The notes beneath the pieces are model-generated. The model did not search any database, was not told the DNA's origin, and saw only the letters and a list, made by a program, of their open reading frames with translations. A stretch of DNA of 64,000 nt, from contig CP126743.1 in the NCBI GenBank assembly GCA_036287865.1, forward strand, positions 620,001-684,000, given 5' to 3'. The first letter of the stretch is position 1; every line of letters starts with the position of its first letter. Below are positions 34,020 through 44,303 of the stretch, piece by piece. The DNA comes from Fluviibacter phosphoraccumulans_A. Its GTDB lineage: Bacteria > Pseudomonadota > Gammaproteobacteria > Burkholderiales > Rhodocyclaceae. The position numbers were made by a program, and so were the translations under genes.

Positions 34020-34937
34020 ATGAGCTTTAAGACGCCAGCTGTTTTGCCCGACCCCCAGGTGGCCATGCGTTGGAACTGGTCATCCAGCTATCCGGCACCT
34101 GCAAAACTTAACCTCTTTCTGCATGTGACGGGTCGGCGGGCGGATGGCTACCATTCTTTGCAGACACTCTTCCGTTTTGTGGCATTTGAAGACACGTTAA
34201 GATTTGTGCCACGAAGTGCTGGTCAGGTGTTGCTGGCTAATCCGATTGCGGGCGTACCGCCGGAGACGGATTTAACCGTGCGCGCCGCTGAGGCCCTGCG
34301 GCGGGCGGCAGGCATTCAGGATGGGGTCACCATTCATACCACTAAGCGTTTACCGATGGGCGGTGGCTTGGGGGGCGGCAGTTCTGATGCCGCTACCGTG
34401 CTGATTGCGTTGAACTATTTGTGGCGCCTGGGGGGTGGTCAGGCCGAATTACAGGCGCTTGCGCTGCCGTTGGGTGCCGATGTGCCGGTCTTTGTTTACG
34501 GACAGTCGGCGTTTGCCGAGGGGGTCGGCGAAAACCTCTCAGCGGTGCGCTTGCCTGCTGCCTGGTATCTGATTATTCACCCGGGCGTCGGGGTGCCAAC
34601 CGCCGGTATTTTTACGGCGCCGGACTTGCGCCGAGATACGCCGGCCATTGACCCTGCGGCATGGGCAGAGGCTTTAGATCAGGGCGTGGGCGCTAATGAT
34701 CTGGAGCCTGTGGCTGCGCGGCTTTATCCGGAAGTAGCGGCCGCCCTTGAGTGGCTGCGGCAACAGCCGGAAACGGACGGTTGCGTCCGGATGACGGGTT
34801 CCGGCGCATGTGTTTTTGCTGTATTCAGAGCGGAAATGCCGGCGCAGGCAGTGCTTGAGCGCTTGCCACCGGCCTGGCAGGGGTGGGTAACCCCTGGTTT
34901 AGATCAGCACCCCCTGCATGAGTTGATTCCTGCCTAA
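34020..34937 (+). CDS. ispE: 4-diphosphocytidyl-2-C-methyl-D-erythritol kinase IspE
   Basis: GHMP kinase of the MEP isoprenoid pathway. The core reads PAPAKLNLFLHVTGRRADGY, then LPMGGGLGGGSSDAATVLIA (ATP-binding glycine-rich motif), then MTGSGACVFAVF near the end. At 305 residues it is about 20 longer than usual, owing to the N terminus; the ATG at 34065 (MRWNWSSSYPAP) is a possible internal start. The order lolB-ispE-tRNA-Gln-prs-rplY-pth is widely conserved in betaproteobacteria. Confidence 0.96.
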   Translation: MSFKTPAVLPDPQVAMRWNWSSSYPAPAKLNLFLHVTGRRADGYHSLQTLFRFVAFEDTLRFVPRSAGQVLLANPIAGVPPETDLTVRAAEALRRAAGIQDGVTIHTTKRLPMGGGLGGGSSDAATVLIALNYLWRLGGGQAELQALALPLGADVPVFVYGQSAFAEGVGENLSAVRLPAAWYLIIHPGVGVPTAGIFTAPDLRRDTPAIDPAAWAEALDQGVGANDLEPVAARLYPEVAAALEWLRQQPETDGCVRMTGSGACVFAVFRAEMPAQAVLERLPPAWQGWVTPGLDQHPLHELIPA

Positions 34938-34968
34938 TTGGTATGTGCAAAAAAGCGTTACAGGTGGC

Positions 34969-34996
34969 TGTTCAAATCCGAAATTTCTGGTACAAT
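34969..34996 (+). promoter_or_regulatory. Putative promoter of tRNA-Gln and prs
   Basis: TACAAT (34991-34996) fits a -10 box 30 bases before the tRNA; the best -35 candidate at 16 bases spacing is the weak TGTTCA (34969-34974). The -10 is convincing, the -35 is not. Confidence 0.4.
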
Positions 34997-35026
34997 TTCG
35001 GCCTCAACCCGTATAGGGATGAGTGT

Positions 35027-35103
35027 TGGGGAGTCGCCAAGCTGGTTAAGGCACCGGATTTTGATTCCGGCATGCGAAGGTTCGAATCCTTCTTCCCCAG
35101 CCA
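35027..35103 (+). tRNA. tRNA-Gln (anticodon TTG)
   Basis: A 77-base cloverleaf with encoded CCA. The acceptor stem TGGGGAG pairs with TTCCCCA, the anticodon stem CCGGA/TCCGG encloses TTTTGAT giving anticodon TTG, and the T arm contains GGTTCGAATCC. Position between ispE and prs is conserved in betaproteobacteria. Confidence 0.95.
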
Positions 35104-35226
35104 GTGAATTGCGGGCAGTTGCCAGAAAGCAGCTGCCCATTTTGTTTGTAGCTACTACGTTAAATTTAACGCGTGCCGTCGACGGGCACACCGATTGGTT
35201 CAGGAAACCAAAAGAATAAGCAGATC

Positions 35227-36177
35227 ATGGCCTTCCAAAACCTGATGGTCTTTGCCGGTAACGCTAACCCGAAGTTGGCGGCCGAAGTTTCTCAACGACT
35301 GGGCTTGCCAATGGGTCGCGCCGATGTCGGCCGCTTTTCCGATGGCGAAGTCAGCGTTGAGATTCAAGAGCACGTGCGCGGCAATGACGTATTTGTCCTG
35401 CAATCTACGTGCCATCCGTCGAACGACAATCTGATGGAGCTGCTGGTCATGGTCGACGCACTCAAGCGTGCCTCGGCCGGTCGTATTACCGCCGCCATCC
35501 CGTATTTTGGTTATGCCCGTCAGGATCGTCGCTCGCGTTCGAATCGCGTGTCGATTGCTGCCAAGTTGGTTGCAAACATGCTCGTCGCCGCTGGCGTTGA
35601 CCGTGTGATGACCATGGACCTGCACGCAGAGCAGATTCAAGGCTTCTTTGATATCCCGGTCGACAATATTTACGGCCTGCCGATTCTGCTCGACGACGTT
35701 AAGAACAAGCATCTGGAAAAGCCGATCGTCGTATCGCCAGACCATGGTGGCGTTGTGCGCGCACGTTCACTGGCCAAGCGCCTTGAGTGTGACCTGGCCA
35801 TTATCGATAAGCGTCGTCCGAAGGCCAATGTGTCGGAAGTGATGAATATCATCGGTGACGTGAACGGCAAAGACTGCATCATTGTCGATGACCTCGTCGA
35901 TACGGCGGGTACCTTGTGTAAGGCTGCCGTTGCCCTTAAAGAAAATGGCGCGCGTAGCGTGACCGCTTACTGTACGCACCCGGTGCTGTCGGGCGCCGCG
36001 GTTGAGCGCCTGAATGACTCAGTGCTCGACGAGCTGGTCGTGTTGGACACGATCCCGCTCAGCGAGGCTGCACAAAAATGTTCACGCATCCGTCAATTGT
36101 CGGTTGCAGAGTTGCTGGCGGAAACCATCCGCCGCATCAGCAAGGAAGATTCTGTTTCCTCGCTGTTTATCGACTGA
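35227..36177 (+). CDS. prs: Ribose-phosphate pyrophosphokinase Prs
   Basis: Makes PRPP from ribose 5-phosphate and ATP for nucleotide, histidine, tryptophan and NAD synthesis. The 316-residue product starts MAFQNLMVFAGNANPKLA and has GRFSDGEVSVEIQEHVRG, IPYFGYARQDRRSRSN (ATP-binding loop), MTMDLHAEQIQGFF and the PRPP-binding IIVDDLVDTAGT. Length is normal; the frame upstream to 35173 has no family sequence. rplY follows after 65 bases. Confidence 0.97.
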   Translation: MAFQNLMVFAGNANPKLAAEVSQRLGLPMGRADVGRFSDGEVSVEIQEHVRGNDVFVLQSTCHPSNDNLMELLVMVDALKRASAGRITAAIPYFGYARQDRRSRSNRVSIAAKLVANMLVAAGVDRVMTMDLHAEQIQGFFDIPVDNIYGLPILLDDVKNKHLEKPIVVSPDHGGVVRARSLAKRLECDLAIIDKRRPKANVSEVMNIIGDVNGKDCIIVDDLVDTAGTLCKAAVALKENGARSVTAYCTHPVLSGAAVERLNDSVLDELVVLDTIPLSEAAQKCSRIRQLSVAELLAETIRRISKEDSVSSLFID

Positions 36178-36242
36178 GGCATTCGCCCCGGTCACTTAAC
36201 CGGATAACCTGGTCGCGGGTTATCTAATTTCTGGAGTAAGTT

Positions 36243-36863
36243 ATGAACTTTGAATTTAATGCTACCAAGCGCGATGTGCAGGGATCGAGTGCGAGCCGCC
36301 GCCTGCGTCGTGCTGGTCGAGTACCCGGTGTCATTTATGGCGCAGGCAAGCCGGCTGAATCGTTCGACGTAGATCACAACGAGATTTATCAGTGTCTGCG
36401 TAAAGAAGCTTTCCACGCCTCTGTTGTTACGGTGATTGTTGATGGCCAGAAGCAGAATGTGCTCCTGCGTGACGTTCAGCTGCATGCTTACAAACCGCTG
36501 GTTCTGCACGTTGATTTCCAACGCGTTGATGCTAACACCGAAATCCACACCAAGGTGCCACTGCACTTCGTGAACGGTGAAGTTTGCCCAGGCGTTAAGC
36601 TGCAAGGCGGTATCGTTAGCCATGTGATTACTGAAATTGATGTGGCTTGCTTGCCTAAGGCGCTGCCAGAGTTCATCGAAGTAGATCTGAAGACTCTGGA
36701 AATGGGCCACTCGATGCACGTGACCGATCTGAAACTGCCAGCTGGCGTGCGTGTTGTTCAGCATGGCGCAGGCAATCCAGTCGTCGCTGCTGTGATGTCT
36801 GTTAAGGGCTCTGACGCTAGCGCCGGTGCTGCTGCCGACGAAAGCGCTACACCAGCAGCCTAA
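36243..36863 (+). CDS. rplY: 50S ribosomal protein L25/general stress protein Ctc
   Basis: Binds 5S rRNA in the large subunit. The 206-residue long form has the L25 domain (KRDVQGSSASRRLRRAGRVP, then GVIYGAGKPAESFDV) and the TL5/Ctc C-terminal domain (VPLHFVNGEVCPGVKLQGGI, EVDLKTLEMGHSMHVTDLKL), ending in an Ala-rich tail. A strong terminator follows the gene. Confidence 0.97.
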   Translation: MNFEFNATKRDVQGSSASRRLRRAGRVPGVIYGAGKPAESFDVDHNEIYQCLRKEAFHASVVTVIVDGQKQNVLLRDVQLHAYKPLVLHVDFQRVDANTEIHTKVPLHFVNGEVCPGVKLQGGIVSHVITEIDVACLPKALPEFIEVDLKTLEMGHSMHVTDLKLPAGVRVVQHGAGNPVVAAVMSVKGSDASAGAAADESATPAA

Positions 36864-36896
36864 GTGATCTTGCCGGCTTGCCGGTATAGTCCTTGA

Positions 36897-36927
36897 AAGC
36901 CGTGCCGGTTCGCCGCACGGCTTTTTT
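36897..36927 (+). terminator. Terminator after rplY
   Basis: AAGCCGTGC and GCACGGCTT form a 9-bp stem around a nine-base loop, followed by a T-run, 34 bases after the rplY stop. Likely ends the prs-rplY transcript before pth. Confidence 0.92.
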
Positions 36928-36956
36928 AATGGAAATGCGCTACGCTACGCCCTACG

Positions 36957-37616
36957 ATGATGAATCCCGAAACTCAAACGCCTAAAGTCGCTGCAAAACC
37001 TAAAGCACCGGCAGTGCTATCGACTATTCGCTTAATTGTGGGGTTGGGGAACCCCGGCGCCGAGTATGAGCGCACGCGTCATAACGCCGGGTGCTGGGCC
37101 CTAGATGAAGTGGCGCGCGTGATTGGTGCCACTGCGTTTAGCACCGACAAAAAAATGAAAGCAGAGGTTGCCTCAGCCAATCTAGATGGCCGCAAAGTCT
37201 GGCTGATCAAACCGCAAACCTATATGAACTGTTCGGGTCAATCAGTGGGTCCCTTTGCGCGCTTCCATAATATTCAACCCGCCGAAGTGCTGGTGCTTCA
37301 CGATGAGTTGGATCTGTTGCCTGGCCAGCTGCGCGTCAAGTTGGGCGGCAGTAGTGGTGGTCATAATGGCCTCAAGGACATCCAGTCAGCGCTAGGGACG
37401 CCAGACTACTGGCGTTTACGCATCGGTATTGGCCATCCGCGCGCTCTGCAGCTCAACCAGGGCGTGGCCGATTTTGTGTTGCATCGGCCACGGCAGGAAG
37501 AGCAGATCGACATCGATCGTGCCTTAGATCGTATTGGGGCAGAATCGCAGCTGCTAGTTCGCGGTGATATGGCAGAGGCTCAACGCCTACTGCACACCAC
37601 CCCCAAAGTCCTCTAG
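36957..37616 (+). CDS. pth: Peptidyl-tRNA hydrolase Pth
   Basis: Recycles peptidyl-tRNAs released from ribosomes. The core reads RLIVGLGNPGAEYERTRHNA, with the catalytic His in the RHNA segment, then NGSG-type IKPQTYMNCSGQSVG, and LHDELDLLPGQLRVKLGGSS with the catalytic Asp, and GHNGLKDI. At 219 residues it is about 25 longer than usual because of a Lys/Pro/Ala-rich N-terminal extension; internal starts are possible. It is convergent with the efflux operon. Confidence 0.96.
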   Translation: MMNPETQTPKVAAKPKAPAVLSTIRLIVGLGNPGAEYERTRHNAGCWALDEVARVIGATAFSTDKKMKAEVASANLDGRKVWLIKPQTYMNCSGQSVGPFARFHNIQPAEVLVLHDELDLLPGQLRVKLGGSSGGHNGLKDIQSALGTPDYWRLRIGIGHPRALQLNQGVADFVLHRPRQEEQIDIDRALDRIGAESQLLVRGDMAEAQRLLHTTPKVL

Positions 37617-37636
37617 CGACCTGTTGATGCCTCTGG

Positions 37637-39154
37637 CTATTTAAACGGCCAAATCCCTTGCTGGTTAGCGGGATTTTTGGGGTCGTTACCATCCGCAATC
37701 GCTTTGTTAGCAGCCATTGTTTTCTGATCGGCTGCTTCCCAACCGCCGCCCAGTGCCATATACAGTGACACTTGTGACAAGGCTCGATCCGCCTGGCTTT
37801 GTGCCAGGTTCAGCTGTGCTTTGAACAAGCTATCTTCGGCATTGAGCACGGTCAGATAATCGGTGTATCCATAGTTAAACTGCATGCTCGACAGGTTGGC
37901 ATAGGTTTTAAGCGTGCCAACCTGTTGCTGGCGGGCAGTTACCAGCTTACGCGTTTCGGTTGTTGCGATCAGCGCATTGTCGGTATCGCGGAAGGCATTT
38001 TCTACAGGTTGCAGATATTGGGACATCGGTACCTGTTGTTCTGCCTTGGCAGACATATAGCGACCGTAGATTTCGCCCCCTTTGAATAGTGGGCCGAGCA
38101 CGGTTGGGCCAAAGTCCCAGATCCCGGATCCTGGTCCAAATAAAGATCCTAATGCAGTCGCCGAGGTGCCTAGCGTCGCGGTCAACGATATGTTTGGGAA
38201 AAATTGCGCTTTAACGGCGCCAATTTGGGCGTTGGCAGCAATCAACTGTTGTTCGGCCAGGCGAACATCGGGGCGACGAGCAAGGAGATCCGAAGGCAGG
38301 CAGGCCGGAGGTGTTGGCAACACGAGTTGATCAATGGGTTTGCCGCGGGGAATAGGGCCCGGGTTGCGACCCAAAAAGAAATCCAGATTGTTTTCTTGTT
38401 GGCCAATAGCTTGAACCAGTGGCGGAATGGCGGCTTCCGCTGCATCAACCTGCGATTGAATCTGCGATACCTGCACCATATTGGCGGTGCCATAACGGAA
38501 GCGCAGGTCGAAAATACGCAGCGTGGTTTTGTAGTTTTCCAATGTCTGTTTTGCAACCGCCAACTGCTGGTCGAGCGAGCGCAACGTGACATAAATATTA
38601 GCCACTTCACCGGCAACGCTTAATGCGATGGCTTGACGTGTAGCAATAGCAGCAGCCTCTTGGGCGCTGGCTGCTTCATATTGACGACGTAGCCCACCAA
38701 AGACATCCAGCTGCCATGAGGCAGGTAGCGCCATGGTGCCGATGGTCGTCAAGCTGACTGGGGTGCTTGTCACCACGCTTTGGTTCAAGCCCGCAAACTT
38801 ACCGCGTTCGCCGGCCGCATAATATTCGACCTGTGGGAAAAATTTGCCGCGTGTTGAGATCAGTTGACCAAGCGCTTGCCGGACGTTGGCAATCGCCGAC
38901 TGCAGATCACGATTGTTCTACAGCCCCGCTTCGATCAGTTCATTCAGAACCTGGTCGTTAAAACCTTGCCACCAGCTATCGCTGGCCGGCTGAACGTCAC
39001 TACTAATCGTTGGCGCAAGCGAAGCCGCGGCCGAGCGGAATGATTCTGGATTGTTGGTGTTCGGGCGCTCATAGTCAGGGCCAACTGCACAACCTGTGAG
39101 TATGCCGGCACTGAGGAGTAAGCCGATCAGTGACCGGGGGTAATGACGTGTCAT
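37637..39154 (-). pseudogene. RND efflux outer membrane factor (OprM/NodT family) with in-frame TAG
   Basis: Outer membrane channel lipoprotein of a tripartite pump. From ATG 39154 it has a lipoprotein signal with lipobox ILTGC, then AVGPDYERP and WWQGFNDQVLNELIEAGL. A TAG at 38918-38920 interrupts it, and the same frame continues NNRDLQSAIANVRQALGQLI, then long OEP-family helices to 37637. A CAG-to-TAG change explains the stop. Total 505 codons, normal for the family. The start overlaps the acrB-type stop by four bases. Confidence 0.86.
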
Positions 39155-42100
39155 TTGGCATCCTCCCCTTGAGCCGGCGCCTCGAGATCGTGCGGGCCAG
39201 GTTTGGCTGGCGTGTCGGCAATCATTTGTTTTTTCTTTTCGCTCAGCTCTTCAAACACCACGAAAAAGAGGGGAACGAAAATAATAGCGATCATGGTGGC
39301 GCCGATCATGCCGCCGATGATGCCGGTCCCGATAGAGTGGCGGCTATTGGCCGAGGCACCAACGGCGGTGGCCAGGGGTACACGACCCAGGATAAAGGCC
39401 ATAGAGGTCATTATGATCGGGCGGAAGCGGACTTCGGCGGCTTGTAGCGCTGCGTCAATAATTGACATGCTCTTTTCTTCAACGTTGGCCACCGCAAACT
39501 CCACAATCAGAATGGCGTTTTTGGCAGCCAGCACGATCAGGGTGACGCAGTCGATCTGGAAGTAAACATCATTTTCCAGGCCGCGTAGAAATACAGCGAT
39601 GAGCGCGCCACAAAGTGCAAAAGGTACGGCGAACATCACGCTGAATGGCAGGGACCATTTTTCGTATAAGGCGGCCAGAATCAGGAAGACCATGACCAAC
39701 GCAAAGGCAAACACAAAGACAGCAGTGCTGCCGGATTTGGGTTGTTCATAGGCTTCACCCGACCACGCGATCTTGTAACCGGAAGGCAGCACCTCGTCGG
39801 CAATCTGCTGCATGGCTTTGATTGCCTGACCTGAGCTGTATCCAGCCGCATTGTTGCCGGTAATCTGAACGGCAGGGTATGCGTTAAAGCGGGTCACAAT
39901 ATCCGGGCTCGCCTCATAGCGGTAGCTGATCAGTACGTGCAATGGCACCATGGCGCCCGTCCGGGAGCGGACGTACATCGTATCGAAAGCGGATGGGTCC
40001 TGGCGGTAGTCGGCATCTGCCTGCACAATCACCTGCCATAGACGGTTTTGGTAGGCGAACTGGTTAACGTATTGCGAGCCGATCATCGTCTGCAGGGTGT
40101 TGTAGACATCATTAACAGCGACATCCAGCAGCTCGGCCTTGCCTCGATCAACGTTCACGAACATTTCTCGGGCATTCGTGCTGAAAGTGGTATCTAGCGC
40201 TGTTAGCTCTGGCCGTTTTTTAGCAGCAGCCATGAAGCGGATGGTCTGTTCTTCGAGCTCGTCTACTGAGCCATTGCCTGTTTGTTCCAGCCACATCTGG
40301 AAACCGCCAGTGGTGCCCAGACCAGGAATGGATGGCGGGTTGACCGGAATGACAATGCCATCATTCTGGTTCATGAAGTGCTTGCGACCATCGTCAATGA
40401 TGGTGAAAGCGGAAGATGCTTTGTCCGTTCTTTCGTTAAAAGCCTTCAGGCCAATGAACAACGTGCTGGCGCTGGGGAGTACCTGTGAGTCGATAATGCT
40501 GTAACCCGCGTAGCTGGTGGCGTAGCCGACGCCGGGCTGATCCTGGAACCAGTTGGCACCGGCTTCTGAGAAGGCTGCAGTCCGTTGCAGGCTTGCTGCT
40601 TTAGGCATGACTACGGCACCAAACAGGTAACCTTGATCTTCTTCCGGTACAAAGGAGCCAGGTACGACGCGGAACAGGACAATCAGCGTAAGAATGACGC
40701 TGCCAAAAATCATGAATGATGGTTTGCGATGGATCATTGTCCATTTGACAGCCATCATGTAGTGATCACGAATCTTATTGAACAGATTTTCGAAACCAAC
40801 AAAGAAGCGGGGTTTTGCCACAGCATCTTCATCTGTTTTGGCGCGAATCAGAATAGCCGCCAGTGCAGGTGAGAGGGTCAGCACAAACTGGCGATAAAGC
40901 TGGCCGGTAATGCCAGATAGGAAAGCAACGGGAACGAACACGGCAATCATCACCAGTGTCGTTGCCACAATGGGTCCCGTGACTTCAGACATTGCCACTG
41001 CGGCGGCCTCGCGCGGTTTCATGGTCAGGTTTTCTTCCGTGATCCGTTCAACGTTTTCGATCACCACAATGGCGTCATCCACGACCAGGCTGATCGCTAG
41101 CACGAGGCCGAACATGGTGAGCATGTTGATCGAGAAGCCAAATAGGCTCATGCCGATGAAAGTACCGATAATCGATACAGGCACGGCAACCAGAGGAATT
41201 AGTGTGGCTTTCGGCTTCTGCAGGAACATGAAAACTACCAGCACCACCAGAATCATCGCTTCGAAGAAGGTGTGGATCACTTCTTCAATGGATGAGTTGA
41301 TGAACTCGGTGGCATCCAGCGTGATTTCGTAAGTAACGCCGGGTGGGAAGCTCGGTTTCAGTTCTTCCAGTTTTGCCTTTACGGCTTCAGCAACATTTAA
41401 CGTGTTATAACCAGGCTGGAAGTAGATCAGCAATAGTGCGGCGTTGTCTTTGTTGGTTTTAACGTCAAAGTTGTAGGTTTGCGAACCAAGCTCGGCACGG
41501 CTAACATCGCGCGTGCGCACGATGGCGCCTTCCGATCCTGGCATCACAGAAGGTTTGCCGGCCTTGACGATGATGTTTTCAAACTCTTCAGGGGTCTGCA
41601 ACATACCGTTGGTGGTGACCGAGAAGTTCTGGATGACCTGACCATTGGATGGTAGCTGCCCCAGCTGACTCACCGCATACTGCTGGTTCTGAGCGCGGAT
41701 AGCGTTGGCAATGTCGTTGGTCGTCAGTTTGTAGAGGGTGAGCTTGGTCGGATCCAGCCAGATACGCATGGCGTAGTTGGGATTGCCGCCAACGGTTGCC
41801 ATGCTGGAGCCTGGAATACGCTGAATTTCGTTGAGCACGATGATATTGGCGAAGGTGCTTAACTCGGTCAGATCATATTTGTTGTCCGGATCCTTGATCG
41901 CCACCACCATCATGATGGAGGAGCTCTTCTGCTGGATGTTGACGCCCTGATTGCGCACTGACTGTGGCAACTGAGGGAGTGCCGTATTCACCCGGTTGAG
42001 CACATCGGTTTGCGCCAGTGCCGGATCCTTGTTGATATCGAAGTAGATGCTCAAAGTCATGTTGCCGGCCGTATTGGTCGAATACATGTAGAGCATGCCG

Positions 42101-42310
42101 TCTGCACCATTGACCTGTAGAGGCGACGTTTTGCGAAACGGTTTCCGCGTTAGCCCCAGGATAGGTCGTTGATACCTGAATCTGCGGCGGTGTGATGTTC
42201 GGATACTGCGCAATAGGTAGGGATAGCATTGCCACTAGACCGGCAATGGTAATGACGATGGAGATGACGGCCGAAAAGATCGGTCGATCGATAAAGAACT
42301 TCGAGAACAT
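39151..42310 (-). pseudogene. RND efflux inner membrane permease (AcrB/HAE1 type), frameshifted
   Basis: Proton-driven drug exporter. The N terminus MFSKFFIDRPIFSAVISIVI and the rest of the protein are in different frames: after ETVSQNVAS the frame changes near 42130, and about ten bases seem lost before QVNGADGMLYMYSTN. Key proton-relay residues are present: the Asp pair in LVVDDAIVVIENVERI and the Lys in IVLAAKNAILIVEFA. Near 40890 an in-frame stretch of about 14 residues expected in the fifth membrane helix is missing: YRQF is joined almost directly to VLTLSPALAAILI. With these changes the gene would encode about 1050 residues. It lies between the acrA-type and outer-membrane genes. Confidence 0.88.
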
Positions 42311-42330
42311 GATTGATTGGCCCCGTTCGC

Positions 42331-43826
42331 TTATTGAGCGGGGCGCGTTGCTGGCGCCTGTAACGTATTCGGCACAGGTGCCGGTGCATTAGGAATGCCT
42401 GGTGCCAGAGGCACCTCTTTGGGCGCAATCAGTTTGGGGGTTGGGGCAGATGCTACCGGCATTGGAAGCTGTTTAGGATCCTGTGCCTGGTTGGCCTCTG
42501 ATTGAACTTGTGCGCCAGCGCCGTAAGGGTTTGATTGCTGAGCTTCTGTCGGTGGCGTTGACAGGCTGCGCTTCAGGCGCTTTGACGGCGGATGGCTTCA
42601 CGAGCTGATTGGGCGACATGCGTAGTACGTTGCTAACCACGACGCGTTCGCCAGGATTCAAATCATCGTTAATGACCCAGTTAGGACCATTCCAGTAGCC
42701 GGGTGTTACCGTGCGCGAATGAACGCGATTTTCCTGGTCAATGACCCAAACGTAAGCGCCCTGGCTGCTTTGTTGCACCGCCGCTTGGGGAACTTTTTCT
42801 GAACCAGGCCGATGATCGTTGCAGTGACAAACTGGCCCTGTTGTAATGCGCTGCTCGGATTCGGGAAGACTGCACGCATCAGGCGTGTGCCGGTGTCAAC
42901 GTTATAGAGCACATCGGCAAAACCGATCTTGCCAACGTACGGATACAGCGTACCGTCTGACATGGTGATGGTCACATCCAGATCGGTCAGGTTGCTGGCG
43001 GTCAACTGTTGCTTCTTCAGCAGTCGGTCTACATTGAGCATCTGATCTTCAGACACCGAGAAATACACCCACATCGGATCCATCTGATTGACGACCGTGA
43101 GTTCGGAGTTTGGGCTGCCGACTTGCAGATATGTACCTAATGCCTGTTTGCGCACCGAGGCCAAACCATTGATGGGTGACCTGATGGTGCAGTACTCCAG
43201 GTTGAGCTGAGCGGTTTCCACGTTGGCACGCGCCTGGTCCACGCTAGCCTGCACCCGCAGGAAGTTGCCGGTCGCCGTGTCCAGGTCCTGTTGCGAAAGG
43301 GCTTTGGCCGCGGCGAGCTGCTTGATGCGGTTCAGCGTTAGCGTAGCAGTGCGCAGCGAGGCTTCTTGGGCAACCAGTGCAGCTTTGGCTGCATCGAGTT
43401 GGGCGACAAATGGGCGTTTGTCCATTTCGAAAAGGATGTCACCTGCTTTAACACACGAGCCTTCTGTATAGACCTGCTTTTCGAGGAAGCCCGAAACACG
43501 TGTGTAGATCGCCACAGATTGCGGGTTACGTGTTTGGCCAACCAGCTGCGATTCCAGAGGCACGGTCATCGGTTGAACCTCGATGGTATCCACGCCCAGG
43601 GTGAAGTGGGCCTTCATATAGGGTATGACGACATCACTCTTGGTCACATGAATGGCAATGAGCACGCCAAAAACAATTGCCACGGGCTTGTGCCAGTGCG
43701 GATTCTTTAGTGCTCCAACAATGTCTTCTTTGTTGATTTTTTCAGAGAGGCCCAGTCAAAGTTGCGTACCGTTTCGGTGGCTTGGTGAATACGGTTTAGC
43801 AGTGCATCGGGAATGAATTTGGCCAT
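42331..43826 (-). pseudogene. RND efflux periplasmic adaptor (AcrA/MexA type), three frameshifts
   Basis: Membrane fusion protein of the pump. The start at 43826 (MAKFIPDALLNRIHQATETV) runs into a break near 43752, where a TC repeat is one unit short (ASL continuing as SEKINKEDIVGAL). The central part has a membrane anchor (AIVFGVLIAIHVTKSDVVI), the lipoyl/hairpin region (RVSGFLEKQVYTEGSCVKAG) and beta-barrel. An A5 run at 42794-42798 is one base short (QKK continuing as VPQAAVQQSSQGAYVWVIDQ), and another shift near 42550 leads to a Pro/Ala/Gln-rich tail ending at 42331. Such an N-terminal cytosolic stretch and long tail are unusual for AcrA. First gene of the operon. Confidence 0.84.
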
Positions 43827-43870
43827 GATCAGAAAGCAAAAAGAATAAAGACAGATGCGTAGAGTGCTTT

Positions 43871-43941
43871 TGTCTGAAATTGTTGGCGAAAGGATTAGAA
43901 CTTTACCATAGGGAAACGTATTTTGCTTTAATTTTCAGACA
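43871..43941. repeat. Long-spaced inverted repeat upstream of the efflux operon
   Basis: TGTCTGAAATT (43871-43881) and AATTTTCAGACA (43930-43941) are reverse complements apart from one extra A/T, separated by 48 bases, in the gap between the divergent efflux operon and the RRM-like gene. They may be paired operator sites; no TetR-type or other regulator gene is adjacent. Confidence 0.5.
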
Positions 43942-43998
43942 GATAGTGTTTAAAAGATGGCATAATCCTGCGTCGCAACAAATTAGATCGAAAAGCAA

Positions 43999-44250
43999 AT
44001 GAAAGACTTTGGTCAGCGCCTCTATCTCACCGGGGTTGGTGCGGATACGAATGAGCACGATCTACAGGATCTGATTGTCAAATACACCCGCTTGGCGCCC
44101 TGTAAGATCGACCGGGTTGACCTCGACACAGCGTTACCAGCCTATGTGCTGGAATTCGAGGCGCTGCGCGATGGGGACATTCAGCAGATTGCAAGCTGGA
44201 TTAACGGCATGTATTGGCATGGTCAGGAAATTTACGCGCACGTGATCTGA
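43999..44250 (+). CDS. Small RRM-like protein, unknown function
   Basis: An 83-residue protein whose order of strands and helices fits an RNA-recognition fold: RLYLTGVGADTNEHDLQDLI as first strand and helix, PCKIDRVDLDTALPAYVLEF as strands two and three, then a helix and WHGQEIYAHVI as the last strand. The aromatic RNP residues are not well kept, so RNA binding is uncertain. It starts 54 bases before ychF and may be co-transcribed. Confidence 0.6.
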   Translation: MKDFGQRLYLTGVGADTNEHDLQDLIVKYTRLAPCKIDRVDLDTALPAYVLEFEALRDGDIQQIASWINGMYWHGQEIYAHVI

Positions 44251-44303
44251 ACGCGGTGCTTTAGAATAGCGCCCATATTTAAAAAAGCACTTCAAGGAAC
44301 ACC

